Source of the DNA: AP-15 sp963772965
GTDB lineage: Bacteria > Pseudomonadota > Alphaproteobacteria > ATCC43930 > CGMCC-115725
DNA length: 64,000 nucleotides
Assembly (NCBI GenBank): GCA_963772965.1
Contig: CAVYZU010000012.1
Location: 1-64,000, forward strand
Direction of reading: 5' to 3'
Below the pieces are notes generated by a model. It was given only the letters and a program-made list of their open reading frames with translations, was not told the DNA's origin and ran no database searches. A program made the position numbers and the translations under genes. This document shows positions 34,217 through 42,419 of the stretch, one piece after another; within the stretch, counting starts at the first letter, position 1; every line of letters starts with the position of its first letter.

Positions 34217-36486
34217 TGACCGCGATTACCAATGTCAGCCGGCGCGACCTGTTCAAAGGAGCCGCCGCCGTTTCCGGGCTCGTTCTCGGTTTCCATGTCG
34301 GGTTCCGCAAGCTTCCCTTCGCCGAAGCCGCGCAAACACCGACGTTTGAGCCCAATGCCTTTGTCTCGATCGACGAGACAGGTCTCGTGACCATTGTCGC
34401 GAGCCGCTCCGAAATGGGCACCGGCATCAAGACCGATTTGCCTTTGGTGCTGGCCGATGAGCTTGACGCCGACTGGAACCGTGTCAAGGTGGTCCAGGCG
34501 CAAGGCAACCCGAAATACGGCAACCAGGATACCGACGGCTCACGCAGCACGTGGGAGTTCTTTGGGCCGATGCGGGTGGCTGGCGCGACCGCACGTCAAA
34601 TGCTCGAAACCGCAGCAGCTCAGACCTGGAACGTTCCGGTCGGCGAATGCCGGGCGCAAAACGGTTTCGTGGTGCACGCCTCCAGCGGGCACAAGCTTTC
34701 GTTTGGCGACCTCGCCAAGCTCGCCGCAGCGCTGCCGGTGCCGGCGGCGGACCAGGTGCGGCTGAAGGACCGCAAGGACTGGCGGTATATCGGCAAACCG
34801 CACCCGATTGTCGATCTGAAGGATATCGTCCGCGGCCGGGCAATCTACGGCATCGATGTCGTCGTTCCGGGCATGAAATACGCCTCGATCGAGCGCTGCC
34901 CGGTTTACGGCGGCAAGGTCAGGTCCTACGACCCCAAAGATGCGTTGTCGGTCGCTGGTGTCGAGCGCGTCCTCGAGATTCCGGCAACACCGGTGCCGTC
35001 GGGCTTCAAGCCATTGGGCGGCATCGCAGTTATTGCCGACAACACGTGGTCGGCGCAGCAGGGCCGCCAACAGCTCAAGATCGAGTGGGATTACGGGCCC
35101 GATGCCGGCCACGACAGCACGGTCTACCGTGCCGAGCTCGAAGCGACGGCCAAGGAGCCGGGCAAAGTCGTGCGAAACTACGGTGATGTCGACGGTGCGA
35201 TCGCGTCAGCCACCAAGCGTGTGTCCGCCGACTATTTTGTCCCTTATTTCGCACACGCCCAGATGGAAGTGCCCAATGCCGTCGCGCATTGGGTCGCAGG
35301 CGTCTGCGAGACCTGGTCGCCGACACAGGCCCCGGCGCAGGTGCGCCAGACCGTGGCCCAGGTCCTCGGCATCAATGAGATCGACGTCACCGTCAATGTG
35401 ACCCTGCTCGGCGGCGGCTTTGGCCGCAAATCGATGCCGGACTATGTCGCCGAAGCAGCACTGCTGTCGCGTGCCCACGGCGCTCCGATCAAAGTGACCT
35501 GGACGCGTGAAGACGACATTGAGCACGATTTTTATCAGGCGACCTGCGCCCAGCACCTGGAAGCGGCGCTCGATCAAGACGGCCGTACCAGCGCATGGCT
35601 GCACCGCACCGCTTTTCCTCCGATCGAGGCAACATTCCAGCCGGATACCGTTTACGGCAGTGCCGGCTCGCTGGGTCAGGGCCTTGTCGATATGCCCTAT
35701 AATATTCCCAATGTGCGCTGCGAGAACGGCGCCGCGGCCAACCATGTGCGCATCGGCTGGTACCGCTCGGTCTGCAATATCCCGCATGCCTTCGCCGTCT
35801 GCTCGTTTGCCGACGAGCTCGCGGCGGCGGCGGGAAAGGACCCGGTCGAGTATTTGCGCGAGCTGATTGGACCGCCGCGCAACCTCGATTTAAAAGCGCT
35901 CGGCGTCCTGATCGACTATCCGAATTACGGGGTCATCCAGCTTGCGCCGAAAATCGCCGATCAATACCCGATCGACACCGGACGGTTACGCGGCGTGCTC
36001 GATCTCGCCGTGGAGAACAGCAATTGGGGCGAGAAATTGCCGCCGAGGCAAGGTCGTGGTGTCGCGGTGCATCGCAGCTTTCTGGCCTATGTGGCGGCCG
36101 TCGCGCATGTCGCGGTCGGCAATGACGGCCAAGTTACTATACCGAGGCTCGACTTGGCGATCGACTGCGGCACGATCGTCAACCCCGATCGCGTGCGCAC
36201 GCAAATGGAGGGTGCCGCGATCATGGCCATCGGCAATACGCTCTACAGCGACATCACCTTCAAACAAGGACGGACGCAGCAGAGCAATTACACCGATTAC
36301 CTGGTGGCGCGCATCGACGTCACGCCGGAGACCCACGTCCACTTCGTCGAAAACGATCATTTGCCGAGCGGTGTCGGCGAGCCTGGCGTGCCGCCCATCG
36401 GGCCGGCGATCTGCAATGCGATCTACGCCGCAACCGGCAAACGCATCCGGGCCCTGCCGGTCAATCCGCAGCTATTGAAAGCCTAG
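34216..36486 (+). CDS. Molybdenum hydroxylase catalytic subunit (IorB type)
   Basis: A 756-residue molybdopterin-binding subunit of the xanthine dehydrogenase family. A twin-arginine motif near the N-terminus (SRRDLFKGAAAV, followed by a hydrophobic run) suggests Tat export of the folded heterodimer. Pterin and substrate motifs: GSRSTWEFFGPMRVAGATA, LLGGGFGRKSMPDYVAEAAL, and the catalytic Glu in GVGEPGVPPIGPAI. IorB-type enzymes oxidise N-heterocycles or aldehydes, giving electrons to cytochrome c. With a formaldehyde dehydrogenase directly downstream, an aldehyde substrate is plausible but inferred. No XdhC-like maturation gene is adjacent. Confidence 0.93.
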   Translation: MTAITNVSRRDLFKGAAAVSGLVLGFHVGFRKLPFAEAAQTPTFEPNAFVSIDETGLVTIVASRSEMGTGIKTDLPLVLADELDADWNRVKVVQAQGNPKYGNQDTDGSRSTWEFFGPMRVAGATARQMLETAAAQTWNVPVGECRAQNGFVVHASSGHKLSFGDLAKLAAALPVPAADQVRLKDRKDWRYIGKPHPIVDLKDIVRGRAIYGIDVVVPGMKYASIERCPVYGGKVRSYDPKDALSVAGVERVLEIPATPVPSGFKPLGGIAVIADNTWSAQQGRQQLKIEWDYGPDAGHDSTVYRAELEATAKEPGKVVRNYGDVDGAIASATKRVSADYFVPYFAHAQMEVPNAVAHWVAGVCETWSPTQAPAQVRQTVAQVLGINEIDVTVNVTLLGGGFGRKSMPDYVAEAALLSRAHGAPIKVTWTREDDIEHDFYQATCAQHLEAALDQDGRTSAWLHRTAFPPIEATFQPDTVYGSAGSLGQGLVDMPYNIPNVRCENGAAANHVRIGWYRSVCNIPHAFAVCSFADELAAAAGKDPVEYLRELIGPPRNLDLKALGVLIDYPNYGVIQLAPKIADQYPIDTGRLRGVLDLAVENSNWGEKLPPRQGRGVAVHRSFLAYVAAVAHVAVGNDGQVTIPRLDLAIDCGTIVNPDRVRTQMEGAAIMAIGNTLYSDITFKQGRTQQSNYTDYLVARIDVTPETHVHFVENDHLPSGVGEPGVPPIGPAICNAIYAATGKRIRALPVNPQLLKA

Positions 36487-36510
36487 AACGTTACCAAGCG
36501 CAACACGGCC

Positions 36511-36527
36511 GAGACGACGCTTGTCTC
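36511..36527 (+). terminator. Weak terminator-like hairpin
   Basis: GAGAC-GACGCTT-GTCTC forms a 5-bp stem between the molybdenum hydroxylase and the formaldehyde dehydrogenase genes, followed by GTTTCG rather than a true T-run. It could cause at most partial termination. Confidence 0.25.
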
Positions 36528-36559
36528 GTTTCGCCCTTCCAATTGAAGGAGTAGCTTAG

Positions 36560-37762
36560 ATGCCTTCCAATCGCGGTGTCGTTTATCTCGAAGCCGGCAA
36601 GGTCGAGGTTCGGAACATCGACTTTCCGACCTTTCACAATCCCGAAGGAAACCCAATCGAGCACGGGGTCATCTTAAAGATCGTTGCGACAAATATTTGC
36701 GGTTCCGACCAGCACATGGTGCGTGGCCGGACGACGGCGCCGGCCGGCATGGTGCTGGGTCATGAGATCACTGGCGAGATCATCGAGACTGGCTCTGACG
36801 TCGAGTACCTTCGCGTCGGGGATCTCGTCTCGGTTCCGTTCAATGTGGCTTGCGGTCGTTGCCGCACCTGTCGCGAGGGCCATACCGACGTCTGCTTGAA
36901 CGTCAACCCCGAGCGCGCCGGCGGCGCTTACGGTTATGTCGATTTGGGCGGCTGGATCGGCGGTCAGGCCGAATACGTCATGGTGCCATACGCCGACTTC
37001 AACTGTCTGAAATTCCCGGACAAGGCCCAGGCTCTCGAAAAGATCCGCGATCTGACTTGCCTAACCGACATCCTGCCGACCGGATTTCATGGTGCGGTCA
37101 CGGCAAAGGTCGGGGTCGGTTCGACCGTGTATGTCGCCGGAGCGGGGCCGGTCGGTCTCGCTGCGGCCGCCGCGGCGCGCATTCTGGGTGCCGCGGTGGT
37201 GCTGGTCGGTGACATGAACCGGGAACGTCTCGCCCACGCCAAGAAAGTCGGGTTCGAGCCGATCGATCTTTCCGGACACGACCGCTTGGGCGAGCTCGTC
37301 GCAGATGTGCTGGGGGTGCCGGAGGTCGATTCCGCCATCGATTGCGTCGGCTTCGAAGCAAAAAGTCAGGGATCGGATGGTCACGTCATCGAGGCGCCGG
37401 CCGTCGTGCTAAATGACCTGATGGAGATCACTCGGCCCGCCGGTTCGATCGGCATTCCCGGCCTGTACGTAACCGCGGACCCGGGCGCCAAGGAGAAGGC
37501 TGCGCGGCAAGGCATGCTGAGCCTCCGCTTTGGCCTTGGGTGGGCGAAGTCGCACAGCTTCCACACCGGGCAGACCCCGGTGCTGAAGTACAACCGGCAG
37601 CTGATGCAGGCAATCCTGTGGGACCGGCTTCCGATTGGCGAGATCGTCAATGTCAAGGTCATCCCCCTCGACCAAGCCCCCGAGGGCTACCGGAATTTCG
37701 ATGCCGGGGTCCCAAACAAATTTGTGCTCGACCCGCACGGACTGGTGCCCAATACCCGTTAG
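36560..37762 (+). CDS. fdhA: Glutathione-independent formaldehyde dehydrogenase
   Basis: A 400-residue zinc-dependent medium-chain dehydrogenase closely resembling Pseudomonas putida formaldehyde dehydrogenase, which oxidises formaldehyde to formate with NAD and no glutathione. Catalytic zinc: Cys47 in NICGSDQHMVRGRTTA, His68/Glu69 in LGHEITGEI. Structural zinc: Cys98, Cys101, Cys104, Cys112 in CGRCRTCREGHTDVC. NAD fold: VYVAGAGPVGLAAAAAARIL. The family-specific GLGWAKSHSFHTGQTPV and ERAGGAYGYVDLGGW are both present. AAGGAG precedes ATG 36560. The formate formed could be used by a formate-oxidising enzyme, though none is proven in this window. Confidence 0.95.
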   Translation: MPSNRGVVYLEAGKVEVRNIDFPTFHNPEGNPIEHGVILKIVATNICGSDQHMVRGRTTAPAGMVLGHEITGEIIETGSDVEYLRVGDLVSVPFNVACGRCRTCREGHTDVCLNVNPERAGGAYGYVDLGGWIGGQAEYVMVPYADFNCLKFPDKAQALEKIRDLTCLTDILPTGFHGAVTAKVGVGSTVYVAGAGPVGLAAAAAARILGAAVVLVGDMNRERLAHAKKVGFEPIDLSGHDRLGELVADVLGVPEVDSAIDCVGFEAKSQGSDGHVIEAPAVVLNDLMEITRPAGSIGIPGLYVTADPGAKEKAARQGMLSLRFGLGWAKSHSFHTGQTPVLKYNRQLMQAILWDRLPIGEIVNVKVIPLDQAPEGYRNFDAGVPNKFVLDPHGLVPNTR

Positions 37763-37805
37763 CGCTCAGAGAGGACATATGATTCCCGCCGTTGGTGGCC
37801 GGCGC

Positions 37806-37880
37806 GAGATTGCTTCGTCGCTCCACTCCTCGCAATGACAGCCATTTACGACGTCATTGCGAGCGCAGCGAAGCAATCTC
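37806..37880. repeat. REP-like palindromic repeat
   Basis: A 75-nt inverted repeat: GAGATTGCTTCG...CGCAATGAC, spacer, GTCATTGCG...CGAAGCAATCTC. This CATTGCGAGCGAAGCAATC type of palindrome is dispersed in many alphaproteobacterial genomes between genes. It lies in the 177-nt gap between fdhA and the GlcG/HbpS-like gene. Confidence 0.8.
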
Positions 37881-37939
37881 GGTGACAAGCGTCGGTACCA
37901 AGTGTTGAGTTTTCACCACTAGAATTGGAGAACAATATC

Positions 37940-38341
37940 GTGATTAGCCTCACTGATGCGCGGCGCGCAATTGCCGCTGCGGAAACCAAGGCGCACGAAA
38001 TCGCTCAGCCGATGAACATCGCCGTCGTCGATGCCGGCGGCAATCTCGTCAGCCATGTGCGAATGGATGGTGCTTGGATTGGCAGCATCGATATCTCGAT
38101 CAACAAGGCGTTCACCGCGCGCGCTTTCGACATAGAGACCGCGCAGCTCGCCAAAAACAGCCAGCCGGGCCAGCAGTACTTTGGCATCCACGCGTCCAAT
38201 CACGGGCGCGTAATGATCTTCGCCGGCGGTATTCCATTGCGGCGTGGCGGCGCGGTGATTGGCGCGATTGGGGCCAGCGGCGGCGATGGGGATCAGGACC
38301 AAACAGTCGCCACTGCCGGCGCCGCGGTGTTCTCGAACTGA
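37940..38341 (+). CDS. GlcG/HbpS-like haem-binding family protein
   Basis: A 133-residue GlcG/HbpS (DUF336) protein: SLTDARRAIAAAETKAHEI, MNIAVVDAGGNLVSHVRMD, FGIHASNHGRVMIFAGGIPL and GAVIGAIGASGGDGDQDQTV are classic for the family. HbpS binds haem and senses redox stress in Streptomyces; in Gram-negatives the role is mostly unknown and genes often accompany alcohol/aldehyde oxidation operons. GTG 37940 is the best start, with GGAG nine nt upstream; TTG 37925 overlaps that site. Confidence 0.88.
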   Translation: MISLTDARRAIAAAETKAHEIAQPMNIAVVDAGGNLVSHVRMDGAWIGSIDISINKAFTARAFDIETAQLAKNSQPGQQYFGIHASNHGRVMIFAGGIPLRRGGAVIGAIGASGGDGDQDQTVATAGAAVFSN

Positions 38342-38559
38342 GCGTCCGCATCCAAGGGATCGGGCAGGAGAGAGCGATTTATCCGCAAACCACCGCTCGC
38401 ACCGCTCGACCATAAGGCTGCCGCAGCTGTTTGGAGCGGCATTGAATTTACTAGAATTAACCCGCAGCGCGCCTGTTGCGGCTGGTGACCAATAACACAT
38501 ACGAGAGCATCGAGATCGGGCGCAATGGCGTGCCTGACAAGGACGATTGGAGCAGAATC

Positions 38560-39078
38560 ATGAATATGAGGTATCTATTGAACGGCGTTGCGATTGCCGC
38601 GGCGCTCGCGACTGCCGGACCTGCTTGGGCGCAGGTAGCAGGCGGGACCACCTATGGCGGGAACACAATGGGATTGCCGGGTCCGAATCCGGGCGGATTC
38701 CCTGCTCCCAGCCCGTACGACGCCCCCGGCGGCGCGTATCATCAGGTGCCGCCAAGGCCGATGCATGCGTATGCATGGACCTCGGCGATGCCGCCGGCAC
38801 ATCACGCCGCCAGGCACGCGAAAGCAATACGCGTCCATCACAAAGCCATGATCCAGGACGCCGCTTTGACCGGCAATACGGCCGCACAGCTCAACCGTGA
38901 GGAGCTTGCCCGTATTCAGTCGTACGATCCATCGGCTCCGCCGCCCCCAGCGCTGATGTCAGCGGCCCCGATGGCAGTTGAGCCGCTGCCGCCTCAGCCG
39001 AGCCCGAGCGGCGGAAACAGCATGGGAGTTCCCGGTCCGAACCCTGGCGGACCAGGCTTGACGCCCTACACCTATTGA
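38560..39078 (+). CDS. Exported proline/glycine-rich protein
   Basis: A 172-residue exported protein of unknown function. The signal peptide (MNMRYLLNGVAIAAALATAG) ends near AWAQV. The mature protein is rich in Pro, Gly, Ala and His, and its two ends carry the same box: GGNTMGLPGPNPGG near the N-terminus and GGNSMGVPGPNPGG near the C-terminus. The central part is basic and helical (HAARHAKAIRVHHKAMI, TAAQLNREELARIQ). GGAG precedes ATG 38560. A structural or cell-envelope role is possible; nothing catalytic is seen. Confidence 0.75.
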   Translation: MNMRYLLNGVAIAAALATAGPAWAQVAGGTTYGGNTMGLPGPNPGGFPAPSPYDAPGGAYHQVPPRPMHAYAWTSAMPPAHHAARHAKAIRVHHKAMIQDAALTGNTAAQLNREELARIQSYDPSAPPPPALMSAAPMAVEPLPPQPSPSGGNSMGVPGPNPGGPGLTPYTY

Positions 39079-39286
39079 TACCCCAAGGGTGACCTCCCGC
39101 GAGCTGCGCCGAGTGTCCAACACGCTGTAAACGGGGTGGCGGGCCTCTTCTCACTTACGTGAGCTTGCGGCGCAGTCTGCGAATTGATCAGCCACCCCAA
39201 TAGGCCTTCGACGCAATGGCTTGGAATGCGGAGCGCTAAGACAACGCTCCGCAACCGCTTGGGAATGCAGGCAAGGAGTTTGAGAC

Positions 39287-40240
39287 GTGAATCTCGCCAC
39301 TAATGATGGGCGTCGCCGGTGCCAGCTGCTCGACAGAAGCATCGGCTTTGTCGGGCTCGGTCGCATGGGCAGCGCCATGGCAGCCAATCTGGCAGCCGGC
39401 GGCTGCCGGGTGATCGCCTATAGTCGTCATCCGGAGCGCGCGGCGGCAATCCAGGCTCTCGGCCTGGAGCCAAAATTCGCCATTGCCGATTTGTTCGACT
39501 GCGAGTTCGTCATCAGCATGCTGCCTGACGATCAGGCAGTCCGCGAGGCGGTATTCGGCAAAACCGGGGAAGAGGGGTTGGCCGCGGGCCTGAAGCCAAA
39601 TGCAGTGCACCTTTCAATGAGCACGATCAGCACCGCCGCGGCCCGCGAGTTCGCCGAGGCTCATAAAAAACGCGGCCAGTGCTATGTCGCGGCGCCGGTG
39701 TTCGGCAACCCCGATGCGGCAAAGGCCCGCGAGCTATTCATCATAGCTGCTGGCGCCGGTGCCGCGGCCGATCGCTGCCGTCCGCTGTTCGAACTGCTCG
39801 GCCAACGCACCTTTGTCGTAGGAAGCGACCCCGAGGGCGCCAACCTGGTCAAGATTGTCGGCAATGCGATGGCGGCGACCACATTGGAAATGCTTGGAGA
39901 GACGCTTGCTCTGATACGCAAGCGCAGTGTCGATCCGGCAGCGGTTCTCGACATTCTGACTTCGACGATGTTCGGCAGCCGGGTCCATAAGCTGTACGGC
40001 GCTAAAATCGTCATGCAGCACTACGTGCCTGCGGGCTTTGTGCTGCCACTGGCGCTCAAGGATGTTCGTTTAGCTCTGGCGGAAGCGGAGAAGGCCAACG
40101 TCCCGATGCCTTCAGTCAGTGTTGTTCGCGACCGGATGATTACCGGTCTGGCCCACGGTTATGCGGAACTCGACTGGTCGGCTCTGGGTCTGATCGCAGC
40201 CGAAGCAGCGGGAATCGAAGACCAGCCAGATGCCCGGTGA
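39287..40240 (+). CDS. NAD(P)-dependent beta-hydroxyacid dehydrogenase family protein
   Basis: A 317-residue member of the 3-hydroxyisobutyrate/tartronate-semialdehyde/6-phosphogluconate dehydrogenase family. The nucleotide fold is GFVGLGRMGSAMAANLAAGG (residues 20-39); the substrate loop is LSMSTISTAAAREFAEAH and the catalytic lysine is in NLVKIVGNAMAA. Family members oxidise small beta-hydroxyacids or reduce the semialdehydes. GTG 39287 with AGGAG eight nt upstream is the start. It is followed 34 nt later by an aldo/keto reductase, and the two are likely co-transcribed. Confidence 0.9.
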   Translation: MNLATNDGRRRCQLLDRSIGFVGLGRMGSAMAANLAAGGCRVIAYSRHPERAAAIQALGLEPKFAIADLFDCEFVISMLPDDQAVREAVFGKTGEEGLAAGLKPNAVHLSMSTISTAAAREFAEAHKKRGQCYVAAPVFGNPDAAKARELFIIAAGAGAAADRCRPLFELLGQRTFVVGSDPEGANLVKIVGNAMAATTLEMLGETLALIRKRSVDPAAVLDILTSTMFGSRVHKLYGAKIVMQHYVPAGFVLPLALKDVRLALAEAEKANVPMPSVSVVRDRMITGLAHGYAELDWSALGLIAAEAAGIEDQPDAR

Positions 40241-40274
40241 GGTCGGCGGGTCAGCCGGGATGTTGGAGAATGAG

Positions 40275-41306
40275 ATGACAGCAAATATCACTATGGAATT
40301 TGCGACAATCCCCGAAACCTCACTGACGGTATCGCGCGTCGGCCTCGGCACCTGGGCGATCGGCGGCTGGATGTGGGGCGGAACGGACGACGAAGAGTCT
40401 GTCAAGACGATCCGAGCTGCCGTCGAACGCGGGGTCAATCTGATCGACACGGCGCCCGCTTATGGATTTGGCCGCTCCGAAGAAATCATCGGCCGCGCCG
40501 TTGCCGAACACAGCCTGCGTTCACGCGTCGTCATTGCCAGCAAAACCGGGCTTGAGTGGAAGGGCGGCAAAGTCTTCCGCAATGCCAGCCGCGACCGGAT
40601 CCTGCGCGAGGCGACCGATTCGCTGCGGCGTCTCAAGACCGATTACATCGATATCTATCAGGTCCATTGGCCCGACCCGCTAGTGCCAATCGAGGAGACC
40701 GCCGGAGCGATGCAGACGCTGTTCAACCAGGGCAAGATCCGGGCTATTGGCGTCAGCAATTTCTCGGTTGATCAGATCGAACGCTTTCGCGGCGTCGCCA
40801 AACTGCACGTCGTGCAGCCGCCCTACAATCTGTTCGAGCGCGAGATCGAGGGCGAGCTCCTGCCCTATTGCCGACAGTCGGACCTCGCGACTCTGACCTA
40901 TGGCGCACTGTGCCGCGGTCTGTTGTCCGGCAAGCTGCGCGAAGATGCGCATTTTTCAGGCGACGATCTGCGATTGACGGACCCAAAATTCCAATCGCCG
41001 CGCTATTCGCAATACCTTGCTGCGGTTCGCCGGCTCGATCAATTCGCGGAGCAGCATTACGGCAAGCGGGTCATCCACTTAGCCGTGCGCTCGCTGCTCG
41101 ACCAAGGCGCCACTGCCGCACTCTGGGGGGCGCGCCATCCCGGTCACCTGCAGCCGGTCGAAGAAGTATTTGGATGGTCGCTCGATGCCGCCGCCAAGGC
41201 CGAAATCGATCGCATCCTGCGCGAGACGATTACCGACCCGGTCGGCCCCGAGTTCATGGCGCCGCCGCCGCGCCACGAAACCGCGGTATTGGAAGCGGCA
41301 CAATGA
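40275..41306 (+). CDS. Aldo/keto reductase (AKR, YajO/Tas-like)
   Basis: A 343-residue NADPH-dependent reductase. The catalytic tetrad is visible: Asp and Tyr in NLIDTAPAYGFGRSEEIIG, Lys in VIASKTGLEW and His in DIYQVHWPDP. GVSNFSVDQIERF and the C-terminal ALWGARHPGHLQPVEEV complete the AKR pattern. ATG 40275 has GGAG seven nt upstream; ATG 40260 is also in frame. Its neighbour is a hydroxyacid dehydrogenase, which fits a small aldehyde/hydroxyacid conversion unit; the substrate is unknown. Confidence 0.92.
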   Translation: MTANITMEFATIPETSLTVSRVGLGTWAIGGWMWGGTDDEESVKTIRAAVERGVNLIDTAPAYGFGRSEEIIGRAVAEHSLRSRVVIASKTGLEWKGGKVFRNASRDRILREATDSLRRLKTDYIDIYQVHWPDPLVPIEETAGAMQTLFNQGKIRAIGVSNFSVDQIERFRGVAKLHVVQPPYNLFEREIEGELLPYCRQSDLATLTYGALCRGLLSGKLREDAHFSGDDLRLTDPKFQSPRYSQYLAAVRRLDQFAEQHYGKRVIHLAVRSLLDQGATAALWGARHPGHLQPVEEVFGWSLDAAAKAEIDRILRETITDPVGPEFMAPPPRHETAVLEAAQ

Positions 41307-41488
41307 CGCTGGGGTTAGGCCAGCTTCCACTCAGGAGACAGGTAATATGTCGAGACGCCGCCTAATGGGGCAATCCGCGACGACAATCTCGTGACGGGTT
41401 TTGCCCGGCGGCGCATCCGAAATTTCACGCGCTGTTCCTGGAAGTCATCGCTACACGGGTTTCTCTCTAGCTTTTGGATGCGATCAAG

Positions 41489-42025
41489 ATGACGGATCGA
41501 ATGCTCTCGGAAGAGGCTCTGCTGTTGCCCGGCCGGCGCCAGCTTCTACTTACCTCGCTACTCGCCGCAGTACCGCTTGGATTGTCCGCCCGACGCGCAG
41601 AAGCCATCAACCCTGCCGAAACTCAGGTGACTCTGCCCGACCAGATCAGATGGACGGCGTGGACCGCCGGACCACCGCACAGCGCCGAAATGGCGACATT
41701 GTTCGGCGGGCTGGACAAGCCCGGAGAATACGTGGTGCTGATGAAATGGTACCCGGGCTATATGAGCGCGCCGCATCGCTACGCGACCGACCGGTTGTGT
41801 CTGGTACTTTCAGGCACGTGGTGGGTGAACAGCGGCACTAAATTCGATCCGAATGCTACTGTCCCGGTGCCGGCCGGCGGCTTTGTCAGGCGCGTCGCCC
41901 ACACGCCGCATTACGACGGCGTCAGGGCAGGCGAAAAGGAGCCGGCTGTAATCGGGATTTTTGGCCTTGCTCCGGTCGATTTGAAACTGGTCGACCCAAG
42001 CAAGCCCGCCTGGCGCTACGCTTAG
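41489..42025 (+). CDS. Exported cupin-domain protein
   Basis: A ~178-residue protein with an export signal (GRRQLLLTSLLAAVPLGLSA, likely cut after RRAEA; the RR pair could make it a Tat substrate). The mature part is a single cupin beta barrel: MKWYPGYMSAPHRYATDRLC, LVLSGTWWVNSG, VPVPAGGFVRRVAHTPHYDG, with His residues placed as metal ligands. The start is uncertain: ATG 41489, ATG 41501 or TTG 41474. Substrate unknown. It is the last gene before a 394-nt gap. Confidence 0.75.
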   Translation: MTDRMLSEEALLLPGRRQLLLTSLLAAVPLGLSARRAEAINPAETQVTLPDQIRWTAWTAGPPHSAEMATLFGGLDKPGEYVVLMKWYPGYMSAPHRYATDRLCLVLSGTWWVNSGTKFDPNATVPVPAGGFVRRVAHTPHYDGVRAGEKEPAVIGIFGLAPVDLKLVDPSKPAWRYA

Positions 42026-42419
42026 GGTGCTCCACAATGACCGGTTGACCGGAGAACTTGTAAACCCTGTGCAGGTTGGACAGACCGGGGCTGTCGCGAC
42101 AGAACAAACGCGTTTTCAAATTTCGAGCGCGGTGCGCTTGGCGTGCTTTGGGATCGGGAGTGCTTTACCAAATTTTACTTGGATTAATTAAAAGATAACT
42201 AGCCAAATCTGCCAACTGCTCTATCCTTCCTTTGATACCTGCCCGGCGCTGATCTAAGGAGACGGCCCTACCATGGCAAAGACCGCGGCAGATGGACGAG
42301 GCCTTCATTCAGAACATGGTAAAGGCCGTAGTGAGCGGCAGGGCTAACAAAGTGATCGATCTCGCCCGAACAAATCTCTGGCGCTAATGCCGATGACTGC
42401 CCATGAGGGGTGAAAAATC
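42026..42419. other. Intergenic region upstream of the YdeP-type gene, with a tiny ORF
   Basis: Most of this region shows no gene. Near its end AAGGAGA and ATG 42273 open a 24-codon frame, and an overlapping 31-codon frame at 42292-42387 reads MDEAFIQNMVKAVVSGRANK then VIDLARTNLWR, which looks helical and protein-like. The two may be one short gene split by an indel, or a leader peptide. The AT-rich stretch at about 42165-42240 probably contains the promoter of the downstream block. Confidence 0.35.
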
